A stretch of DNA of 53,962 bases from an uncultured Fretibacterium sp. (lineage in GTDB: Bacteria > Synergistota > Synergistia > Synergistales > Aminobacteriaceae). Of this stretch, positions 1 to 6,418 are shown in pieces. Below the pieces are notes generated by a model. It was not told where the DNA came from. It was given only the letters and a program-made list of their open reading frames with translations, and ran no database searches. Both the position numbers and the translations under genes were made by a program. Each line of letters begins with the position of its first letter. Positions within the stretch are counted from its first letter, which is position 1. Location of the stretch: assembly GCF_963548695.1 (NCBI RefSeq), contig NZ_CAUUWA010000011.1, forward strand, positions 1-53,962. Reading direction: 5' to 3'.

Positions 1-47
1 CCCTCGTCGAGTGGGGCGGCCAGGGACCGGACGGAACGGTTCGATAG
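1..47 (+). CDS. 3' end of an upstream KPVIYLYPE-family gene (partial)
   Basis: The first 47 bases encode LVEWGGQGPDGTVR and a TAG stop. They match the 3' end of the intact gene at 64-1029 almost base for base, differing by one residue (T for A) near the C-terminus. The same spacer with AAAGGAGG follows. This is therefore the tail of a tandem paralogue that lies mostly outside the window. Function unknown. Confidence 0.7.
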   Translation, partial: LVEWGGQGPDGTVR

Positions 48-63
48 AAAGGAGGAAAAGAGC

Positions 64-1029
64 ATGAAACCAGGAAAACAAACGTTCCTCAAACCCTGTC
101 TTACGGTCCTTTTGCTGTTGGCGGCGTCGTTTGGAGTCTGGAGGATTTGGGAAGTACGGCACAAGTCCATAGATACCGCTGACGACGGGCAGATGGCAGC
201 TTCTCTCCTTCCTCTGCAAAACTCAACCTTGATTTCAGGGGAACACGGTTATTGGCCCGATAAGGAGGAAACCTCCGAGCCCTCCGTTGTAACGAGTAAA
301 TCGCCAGGAGCAGAGGTAAGGAGGGATGAAGAACCTTCTCATTCCGAGGATACACGAAGCCTCGATATTGTTTCGACGGAACCGATGTCAAGTTCTAGTT
401 TAGAGATATATTATCCAGTCTGCAAGATAGAAACAAAAGCTGGCAAGAGTTTAGATTTAGACGTATTATCTAAGCCCGTCATCTACCTCTACCCGGAGGC
501 CGAGACGGATGTGACCGTTCGGCTGGAGTACCAAGGCAGGCTGACCTGCACCTACCCCACACCCGACCCCGACGGCGCGTGGCGCGTCACCGCGCGGCCC
601 GACGGGACCCTGACCGACAAACAAGGCCGGGAGTACAGCTACCTCTTCTGGGAGGGCGCGTCCGACGGAACCCCGCCCGACTTCTCCAAGGGCTTCGTCG
701 TCAGGGGCTCGGACACCGCCGCGTTCCTGCGCGAGAAGCTGGCGTACATGGGGCTCACCCCGCGCGAGTACAACGAGTTCATCGTCTACTGGCTGCCGCG
801 GATGCAGGGCAACCCCTGGAACCTCATCGCCTTCCAGGGAAAGAACTACACCGATTCCGCCCCGCTGACCGTCACGCCTGAACCCGACAGTATTCTGCGC
901 ATCTTCATGGCCTACCGGCCCTTGAATGCCCCGATCTCCGTTCTCCCGCAGGAGCTGACGCCCTTCGTCCGAAAGGGCTTCACCCTCGTCGAGTGGGGCG
1001 GCCAGGGACCGGACGGGGCGGTTCGGTAG
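64..1029 (+). CDS. Membrane-anchored KPVIYLYPE-domain protein, function unknown
   Basis: The protein has 321 residues. Residues 1-12 are basic, followed by one hydrophobic segment (about 12-27) that is a signal anchor or an uncleaved signal peptide, so the bulk should lie outside the cytoplasm. Residues 30-135 are a low-complexity, Ser/Glu-rich linker with lower GC. The conserved C-terminal domain begins at KPVIYLYPEAETDV (about 137) and runs to the end. This motif recurs in uncharacterised bacterial proteins; I know no established activity. The start is fixed by AAAGGAGG eight bases upstream. The gene is the only intact member of a local tandem family: a tail lies at 1-47, a head fragment at 1046-1087 and a tail fragment at 1829-1896. 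The AT-richer linker against the GC-rich domain suggests that only the domain is constrained. Confidence 0.75.
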   Translation: MKPGKQTFLKPCLTVLLLLAASFGVWRIWEVRHKSIDTADDGQMAASLLPLQNSTLISGEHGYWPDKEETSEPSVVTSKSPGAEVRRDEEPSHSEDTRSLDIVSTEPMSSSSLEIYYPVCKIETKAGKSLDLDVLSKPVIYLYPEAETDVTVRLEYQGRLTCTYPTPDPDGAWRVTARPDGTLTDKQGREYSYLFWEGASDGTPPDFSKGFVVRGSDTAAFLREKLAYMGLTPREYNEFIVYWLPRMQGNPWNLIAFQGKNYTDSAPLTVTPEPDSILRIFMAYRPLNAPISVLPQELTPFVRKGFTLVEWGGQGPDGAVR

Positions 1030-1045
1030 AAAGGAGGGAAAAAGC

Positions 1046-1087
1046 ATGAAACCAGAAAAACAAACGTTCCTCAAACCCTGTCTTACG
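1046..1087 (+). pseudogene. 5' fragment of a KPVIYLYPE-family gene
   Basis: After AAAGGAGGG, the ATG at 1046 begins MKPEKQTFLKPCLT, which matches the first 14 codons of the gene at 64 with one change (G to E). Identity stops abruptly at base 1087, where the hicB 3' end begins. It is a head fragment whose body has been lost or replaced. The matching tail lies at 1829-1896. Confidence 0.75.
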
Positions 1088-1484
1088 CTGTTTCGTTCAA
1101 AACTTTGTCGAGAGCGTCCGTGAGAAGCTGAGAGAAATTGAGCCCTGCCTTTTCTCCACGCCAGGCAAGCCCGGCGGGGATAGTGAGATTCTTGCGGACG
1201 GTTTTCTCTCGCATGGGGGTCATCCATGCGTTAACAAGTACGACAGCCTCGTTAGGCTCCGTGCGGATGCTGCGGAAGTCGGAGGGCTCTGGTATTGCTT
1301 CGCCGTCATCCTCCATGAGCGACAGGAACCCGGCAAGAACGTCTTGCGCCATGTACATTGCTTCTTTCTGGTCGTCCCCGCAGCTCAGGCACCCCGGAAG
1401 GTCGGGGAACGAGATGGAAATACCGTCGTCGGCATAATTGAAAATTGCCGGGAAGATGTAGTGATCCGGTTTTTTCGTGAGCAT
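1083..1484 (-). CDS. hicB: HicB-family antitoxin
   Basis: The protein has 133 residues. The N-terminal HicB fold is recognisable from YIFPAIFNYADDGISISFPD and PGCLSCGDDQKEA, and the C-terminal part (about 85-133) looks like a ribbon-helix-helix DNA-binding region with NLTIPAGLAWRGEKAGLNFS. HicB antitoxins bind and inhibit the HicA mRNA interferase and usually repress their own promoter. The gene lies 26 bases downstream of hicA on the same strand, in the usual toxin-first order. Its TAA stop (1083-1085) lies inside the sequence shared with the KPVIYLYPE gene heads, so the insertion boundary falls at the last hicB codon. The family call is firm; the exact native C-terminus is less certain. Confidence 0.88.
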   Translation of the reverse strand: MLTKKPDHYIFPAIFNYADDGISISFPDLPGCLSCGDDQKEAMYMAQDVLAGFLSLMEDDGEAIPEPSDFRSIRTEPNEAVVLVNAWMTPMREKTVRKNLTIPAGLAWRGEKAGLNFSQLLTDALDKVLNETA

Positions 1485-1510
1485 TTTATTGTCCTTTCCA
1501 AGCAGGGGGC

Positions 1511-1696
1511 TTAAAGTATCCCCGCCTGCTTGAGTATGCTCCGGTAGGTTCCGAAGGGGAGGTCTTTTTTGGGATGCGGGACCGAAACCTTACCGGGCTT
1601 TGTTGGGTGCTCGAAGTAGTGGTGACTTCCTCTTGCACTGACGAAACGCCAACCTACCGCCGTAATTTCTTCGATCGCCTGTTTTGAGCTTGGTAT
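1511..1696 (-). CDS. hicA: HicA-family mRNA interferase toxin, no canonical start codon
   Basis: A 61-codon frame contains the full HicA signature: GSHHYFEHPTKPGKVSVPHP, followed by KKDLPFGTYRSILKQAG. The second His of GSHH is the presumed catalytic residue of this small double-stranded-RNA-binding-fold RNase. The frame has no ATG, GTG or TTG between the upstream in-frame stop and the conserved region. The natural start position is an ATA (1694-1696), preceded by GGGGAGG at good spacing (8 bases). Either translation starts at AUA (rare and weak), or a former ATG has mutated and the toxin is silenced. The frame itself is intact to the stop, so any decay is recent. It is followed by hicB. Confidence 0.75.
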   Translation of the reverse strand: MPSSKQAIEEITAVGWRFVSARGSHHYFEHPTKPGKVSVPHPKKDLPFGTYRSILKQAGIL

Positions 1697-1730
1697 TCCA
1701 CTGTCCTCCCCTCTTGTTCGTTGTAAGTAT

Positions 1731-1760
1731 AATATATCATGCGCATATTATGCACATCAA
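1731..1760 (-). promoter_or_regulatory. Putative hicAB promoter
   Basis: Reading leftward on the reverse strand, TTGATG (1760-1755) and TATATT (1736-1731) are separated by 18 bases, ending 34 bases before the HicA start position. The spacer holds an imperfect palindrome around GCATAATATGC, a plausible HicB operator. Inferred from sequence only. Confidence 0.4.
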
Positions 1761-1828
1761 TTGTTTTGTGATGTGAAATTAGGTGAGGGCATGGATTTGA
1801 AGCAGATTAGGGTCATCAGACCATTCAT

Positions 1829-1896
1829 CCTTCGTCCGAAAGGGCTTCACCCTCGTCGAGTGGGGCGGCCAGGGACCGGACGGGGCGGTTCGATAA
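1829..1896 (+). pseudogene. 3' fragment of a KPVIYLYPE-family gene
   Basis: Bases 1829-1893 repeat the last 22 codons of the gene at 64-1029 (PFVRKGFTLVEWGGQGPDGA and the final VR), ending in TAA. Upstream of 1829 the similarity stops. With the head at 1046-1087 it brackets 741 bases carrying hicAB, as if the body of one paralogue had been replaced. Confidence 0.7.
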
Positions 1897-2012
1897 ATAA
1901 AAAAAGGGAATCGGAGATTTGGAATAATGCGGGGAATGAAATAAAATAGGGGGACATCGTAAAGGGACGGCGCTTTTGCCCCTGTCGCCGCATCCCTTTC
2001 GGGAGGCGGTCG

Positions 2013-3422
2013 GTGTTGTCGTTCGTTCCCTCTTTTCGTAAGAAAGGCGTTTTCCTCCTATTTTTGGTCTTCCTCACACTGGCGGGGGGGCTGTTGTTTT
2101 TCTGCACGCGCCCGCCCAAGCCCGTGGAGCCCATCGTGCTCACGATCTGGCACAATCCCACCGGACATCGGGAGGACGCCCTGTCCCTGGCCGTCGATCG
2201 TTTCAACCGTTCCATCGGCCGGGAGAGGGGCGTCGTCATCATCGTCACGGCCATCGCCAAGTCCGAGATCATGCACGAGAAGCTCATGTCCATCGCCCAG
2301 GGGGACCCCGGCGCCCCACAGCCGCCGGACATCGTGATCGCCTACCCCAAGTCCGCGATGCCGCTTATCGCAAAGGGGGCGCTGGTTCCCCTCGACGACT
2401 ATTTTTCACCCGAGGAGCTGAGCGCCTATATCCCCGAGTTCATCGACGCCGGCCGGCTCGGGGACGGACGGCTGCTGTACGTGTTTCCCATCGGCAGGTC
2501 CACCGAGGGGCTGCTCGTCAACAGGACGTTCTGGGACCGCTTCTCCCGCGAGACCGGGACCCCCGTGACGGAGCTCGCGACCTTCGAGGGGATCGTCCGC
2601 GCCGCCGAGCGGTACCACGAGTGGACCGACGCGAAGACCCCCGATATCGAGGGTGACGGGGGCATATTCTTTATGGTGGACAATCCCTTCAACCTGGCCC
2701 AGGCCGCATTCGCCCAGTTGGACGACGACCTGTTCGACGGGGACCGCCTGAACGTGAACTCGCCCGTCTACGAAAGGGTCTGGAAGCTGTTCTTCGAGCC
2801 GACGGTGCGGGGATACGAATCCGTCTACAAGGGCTATGGGACGGACCTGGCGAAGACGGGCAGGATGCTGTGTTGGACCAGCTCCACCGCGGGCATCACC
2901 TTCATGCCGAAGAACGTGGTCTATGACGACAACACGTCCGAGCCCGTGGAGTTCGAGCTGCTGCCCTTCCCGGTCATGGAGGGGGGGCGGAAGGTCGCCA
3001 TCCAGCGCGCCGGGGGCTTCTGCCTCTTCCGCTCGACTCCCGACCGGCAGCAGGCAGCCGTCGATTTCCTGAAGTGGCTGACCCGTCCGGAGGAGAACCT
3101 GCGGTACGTCGAGGGCATCGGCTATCTGCCCGTGACCCGAAGCGCGCTCGAGACGGCGCAGGAGCGTTGGGGAAAGGACGCCACCGGCATCTGGAGGAGC
3201 TATGTCGAGGCGATCGGCGTGATGAACCGCGAGTACCGTTTCCTGCCCCAAAGGTCGATTGCGAACTACGGTGAGCTGGAGATCCTGTACGAGGGACGGA
3301 TACGCCGCCTCGCGGAGAAGGCCCGTGAGCGGTACCGGGAGCTTTTGCCCGCTGTCGGGGCGGAACGGGCCTGGCGCGAGGCCACGGAAGGGGCGTACGC
3401 GAAGTTTGTCGAATCCAAATAG
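2013..3422 (+). CDS. Extracellular solute-binding protein, family 1 (ABC sugar-binding type)
   Basis: The 469-residue protein starts at a GTG with GGGAGG six bases upstream. Residues 9-11 are basic and 12-30 form a hydrophobic segment ending in FFC31; that Cys lacks a proper lipobox, so the protein is secreted or anchored by an uncleaved helix. The mature part starts with VLTIWHNPTG and has the family 1 binding-protein pattern: DIVIAYPKSAMPLIAKGALVPL, then AGRLGDGRLLYVFPIGRSTE, a Trp-rich cleft region, and AVDFLKWLTRPEENLRYVEG near the end. Such proteins normally capture sugars or related solutes for ABC importers, but no permease or ATPase gene lies nearby. Its 3' end overlaps the start of a membrane LuxR regulator, suggesting a sensory rather than an import role. 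The ligand cannot be predicted. Confidence 0.82.
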   Translation: MLSFVPSFRKKGVFLLFLVFLTLAGGLLFFCTRPPKPVEPIVLTIWHNPTGHREDALSLAVDRFNRSIGRERGVVIIVTAIAKSEIMHEKLMSIAQGDPGAPQPPDIVIAYPKSAMPLIAKGALVPLDDYFSPEELSAYIPEFIDAGRLGDGRLLYVFPIGRSTEGLLVNRTFWDRFSRETGTPVTELATFEGIVRAAERYHEWTDAKTPDIEGDGGIFFMVDNPFNLAQAAFAQLDDDLFDGDRLNVNSPVYERVWKLFFEPTVRGYESVYKGYGTDLAKTGRMLCWTSSTAGITFMPKNVVYDDNTSEPVEFELLPFPVMEGGRKVAIQRAGGFCLFRSTPDRQQAAVDFLKWLTRPEENLRYVEGIGYLPVTRSALETAQERWGKDATGIWRSYVEAIGVMNREYRFLPQRSIANYGELEILYEGRIRRLAEKARERYRELLPAVGAERAWREATEGAYAKFVESK

Positions 3423-5046
3423 ACTCTCCCTGTTCGCATTCTTCTCCAGGCTGAGGGGCCTCGGATCCCTGGGGCGTCTTGGGCGGACGCTGCGCCTGAG
3501 ACTATGGATGTTCTTCGCGTTCGTCGTGCTCACGATGGCTGCGATCGTCTCGGCGGTCCTGTTCCTGACCGGCACGCTGAGCCTTCGCGACTCCGGGGGC
3601 CGCCTCGTGTTCGACAACGAGCTGAGACACCTCGCGGCATCGACGGAGAGGCGGATGGGGCACCTCTCCGCGATGGCGATACGGATGGGACATCACCTGT
3701 CACGCAGCATCGAACACTTTCTGGAGGAGCGGGAGCTGACGACGGACGACCTGCGGCGGCGTCCCGAGCTCCTGAGGCCGCTCCTGGTGAACCAGTTCGA
3801 CAACCTGATGCTCTCGCTCGAGCAGGCCAAGACGACCGGGGCCTTCCTGATCCTGGATGCCACCGCCAGCCGAAGGATGCGCGAGGCCCGGACCTCCCGG
3901 GCGGGGCTGTACCTCGTCGACTGGGAGCCGGAGCTTGTCAGCGGCAGCATGCTGCAGTTCCAACTTCTGCGCGGTCCCTCGCAGATTGCGCTGGAGCGGG
4001 GATTGGTGATGGAGAAGTATTGGGCCATGGAGTTCGACATCGAGGACGCGGACTACTTCGCACACCCGCAGCGGTGCGCCATGGAGCATCCCGAGGGCGC
4101 GCACCGCGTGGGGTTCTGGTATCCGACGACGACGATTCGGGGTACGGCCCGCAAGGCGATGCTGTGCAGCGTCCCCCTGATCGATTCGCGCGGCGGCGTA
4201 TTCGGGGTCTGCGGCTTCGACGTCAGCGACCTCCATTTCAAGCGCACCACCATGCCGGCCGCCAACATCTACGGCGGCATCTTCTGCACCCTGGCTCCGG
4301 TGACGACATCGGGGCTCGACGTCTCCTCGGCGCTGGTCTCGTGGCGCTATTTCGCGGAGGAGGAGCCGGGAGGCGCGAACCTCCTGTCGCCGGCGGGCGG
4401 ACGCGACGGGTTCACCCTCTACAGAACCGACGGAGGAGAATCTTTGATCGGCGGAGTGCGCCCCATGAGGATACAGCCGTCGGGGCTCTCCTGCTCCGCC
4501 CCGGAGTTTACGTTCGCGCTGCTCGTCCCCGAGAGGGAATATGACGCGGTCCGGTCCGCCCGAAACGGAAGGTTTGTCCTTATCCTCGCCGTGATGTCCC
4601 TGGCCGGCATCCTGGTCTCGTTTTTCTTCAGCAGGTGGTACGTCCGCCCTATCCTGAGGGCGATTGCCGCGGTGAAGGAGGGTGCCGACGAGCCACCCGT
4701 GACGCGGATTGCGGAGATCGACGACCTGATCGAGTTCCTGACGGCGCGTGCATCCGCCGGACGGTCGGAGCCATCCGAGGGGATGGACCCCGACACCGGT
4801 CCCACGGATGACGAGGTCGAGCGGGAGTTCAACGAGCGGGTGAGGACCCTGTCGCGCGCCGAGCACAACGTGTTCGACCTCTACGTTCGGGGCTGCTCCG
4901 CCGCGGAGATCGCCGCGGCCCTGGGCATCAGCCCCAATACGGTCAAGACCCACAACCGAAACATCTTCGCCAAGATGCAGGTCTCCTCGCAGCGCGAGCT
5001 GCTGATGACCTACATCGACATTCTGAAAAAACGCCGGGGCCGGTAA
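3406..5046 (+). CDS. Transmembrane LuxR-type regulator with extracytoplasmic sensor domain
   Basis: The frame is open from within the preceding gene. I chose a TTG at 3406, which overlaps that gene by 17 bases and keeps an Arg-rich stretch (RLRGLGSLGRLGRTLRLRLW) before the first helix; the first ATG is at 3508. The resulting 546-residue protein has TM1 at about 36-58, an extracytoplasmic Cache-like region to about 385, TM2 (FVLILAVMSLAGILVSFFF), a short HAMP-like linker, and a C-terminal LuxR/GerE helix-turn-helix (about 482-540) with AAEIAAALGISPNTVKTHNR. It is a one-component sensor: signal outside, DNA-binding domain inside. The Cache assignment rests on topology and length and needs a profile search. 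Overlap with the binding-protein gene suggests coupled translation and joint function. Confidence 0.75.
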   Translation: MSNPNRLSLFAFFSRLRGLGSLGRLGRTLRLRLWMFFAFVVLTMAAIVSAVLFLTGTLSLRDSGGRLVFDNELRHLAASTERRMGHLSAMAIRMGHHLSRSIEHFLEERELTTDDLRRRPELLRPLLVNQFDNLMLSLEQAKTTGAFLILDATASRRMREARTSRAGLYLVDWEPELVSGSMLQFQLLRGPSQIALERGLVMEKYWAMEFDIEDADYFAHPQRCAMEHPEGAHRVGFWYPTTTIRGTARKAMLCSVPLIDSRGGVFGVCGFDVSDLHFKRTTMPAANIYGGIFCTLAPVTTSGLDVSSALVSWRYFAEEEPGGANLLSPAGGRDGFTLYRTDGGESLIGGVRPMRIQPSGLSCSAPEFTFALLVPEREYDAVRSARNGRFVLILAVMSLAGILVSFFFSRWYVRPILRAIAAVKEGADEPPVTRIAEIDDLIEFLTARASAGRSEPSEGMDPDTGPTDDEVEREFNERVRTLSRAEHNVFDLYVRGCSAAEIAAALGISPNTVKTHNRNIFAKMQVSSQRELLMTYIDILKKRRGR

Positions 5047-5210
5047 GGACCCCCGCACTCCCTACCTTCCTTCCAACTCGGAAAATCCAAGTCCGAAAAG
5101 GGCGCGAATCATCCTTTTCGCCCTCATCCTTTGGGGTGATTTTAGACCATGAATCGTTTGAGCATCAGCATCGAGCATCGATACCCCGCCAACTTTCCCC
5201 GAACATGAGA

Positions 5211-5237
5211 ATCCCCCCTGCGGGGGAAGATTTTTGC
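5211..5237 (+). terminator. Probable intrinsic terminator after the LuxR sensor gene
   Basis: A CCCCC/GGGGG stem with a short TGC-type loop (about 5214-5226) is followed by AAGATTTTTG. Another possible hairpin (AGGGCG at 5099-5104 with CGCCCT at 5119-5124) lies closer to the stop codon. The rest of the 290 bases between 5047 and 5336 shows nothing clear. Confidence 0.5.
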
Positions 5238-5336
5238 CGGTCCATAAGGATAATTATGGACGTGTCAACCTGAGGATCGACAGACCGAAGGGGCCAGTGG
5301 AACGGACGGTGTGGCGGATGAGATGGAGGGGACCGA

Positions 5337-5885
5337 ATGGAAAGGATGATTGGCGTGTTTTTTCTTGCGGCGGTACTGCTGACGGCCCTTGTCCTTTCGG
5401 TCAAAACCTATAATGGCCTCATCGTACTGAGGAGCTTTTGCGCGGAGGGGTGGAGCGGGGTCCTGGCTGCGGTGCGGCGGAGACGGGCGGCCATCGCCCA
5501 GGCATTGAGGGCGACGGCGCCAGGCAGTCCCGAGGAGATTATGCTCCTGGAAAGGGTGAGGTCGGCCTGTGCGGAGGACGCTTCCGAATGGGACGTCGGC
5601 GAGCTGTTGCATGCCGAAGCGGAGCTGGCGGAAAATCTGCCGTCCCTTCTGGCCCTCTGCGAACGAAGCCCGGAGACATCGGAGAGAATGGAGAAGGACG
5701 AGGGGCGGACGAGTATTCGAGTTCCCCTTCCGGAGCTGAGTGCGGATGTGGAGATGGCGAGGAACTATTACAACGCGACCGCCCGTGACTACAACACGCG
5801 TCTTGGACAGTTTCCGGCGAACCTGATCGGCCGGGTGTTTCGTTTCAAAGAGGCGGAATATCTCGAATCGGATCCGTTGAGTTAG
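5337..5885 (+). CDS. LemA-family protein (divergent)
   Basis: This is a 182-residue protein with one N-terminal helix (about 5-22, GVFFLAAVLLTALVLSV) and a largely helical remainder. The C-terminal pattern of LemA is recognisable: VEMARNYYNATARDYNTRL, then GQFPANLIGRVFRFKEAEYL, matching the family's AR-x-YN, YN and FP elements. The central part is poorly conserved, hence divergent. LemA proteins are single-helix membrane proteins with a helical domain outside the cytoplasm; their role is not firmly established. The start follows GGAGGGG. It lies 290 bases after the LuxR sensor gene and 108 bases before a second LuxR-type gene on the same strand, which may link it to the same signalling locus. 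Confidence 0.65.
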   Translation: MERMIGVFFLAAVLLTALVLSVKTYNGLIVLRSFCAEGWSGVLAAVRRRRAAIAQALRATAPGSPEEIMLLERVRSACAEDASEWDVGELLHAEAELAENLPSLLALCERSPETSERMEKDEGRTSIRVPLPELSADVEMARNYYNATARDYNTRLGQFPANLIGRVFRFKEAEYLESDPLS

Positions 5886-5993
5886 AGCGGTTGAATGGGG
5901 TTGCCCCCGCAGCCGCCGGGCGATTGTGAAGGGGAAAAGTCCGGCGTGGGGACGGCGCAGGCTTTTCCGTTCGGATGTGAAAGGAGCCATTTC

Positions 5994-6389
5994 ATGACGG
6001 AGCAGCGAAAGGGCAATTCTTGCATTTTGTCGTTTCCCGTCGCCCGCTTCCGGGGCTGCGGGGACGAGAGGGAACGTCTGCTGAAGTGCGGGTTCGAGGA
6101 AATGGGCCTGACCCGCCAGGAGTGCCGCATCGCGCTCCTGATTCTGGACGGCGGCGGCAACGGGGACATCTGCAGCGAGCTCTATATCACCCGAAACACC
6201 CTGAAGTTCCACATCCGCAACATCAACCGCAAGCTGGGCATCCGAGGCCGGCGCGAGCTTATCGGCATCGCAATGCGCATGCTGCCGCGGCCGGGGGGGA
6301 CGCCCGACGGCTCGGGTGTACGGGGACGGATCATCGACTTCACGGAGGCAGCGGCTTTTTACAGACAAGGGTGCCAGGAGAAACTGTAA
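5994..6389 (+). CDS. Small LuxR-type DNA-binding protein
   Basis: The 131-residue protein starts at an ATG with AAGGAG at good spacing; the frame extends upstream to 5895 but without a ribosome-binding site. Residues about 35-100 form a LuxR/GerE helix-turn-helix: GLTRQECRIALLILDGGG, then ELYITRNTLKFHIRNINRKL. No receiver, ligand-binding or membrane domain is present, so it is a stand-alone DNA-binding domain with short tails. It may act with, or compete with, the membrane LuxR protein encoded upstream. The target is unknown. Confidence 0.7.
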   Translation: MTEQRKGNSCILSFPVARFRGCGDERERLLKCGFEEMGLTRQECRIALLILDGGGNGDICSELYITRNTLKFHIRNINRKLGIRGRRELIGIAMRMLPRPGGTPDGSGVRGRIIDFTEAAAFYRQGCQEKL

Positions 6390-6418
6390 GGAAGGTCGAC
6401 GGGCCATGAGGTTTGTGG

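Noticed and set aside
1761..1949. Forward frame of 62 codons
   Set aside because: Most of it reads the 3' fragment of the KPVIYLYPE gene in the wrong frame and there is no clear ribosome-binding site.
2406..3617. Reverse-strand frame of 403 codons opposite the binding-protein gene
   Set aside because: Arises from codon bias of the forward gene; no start signal or similarity.
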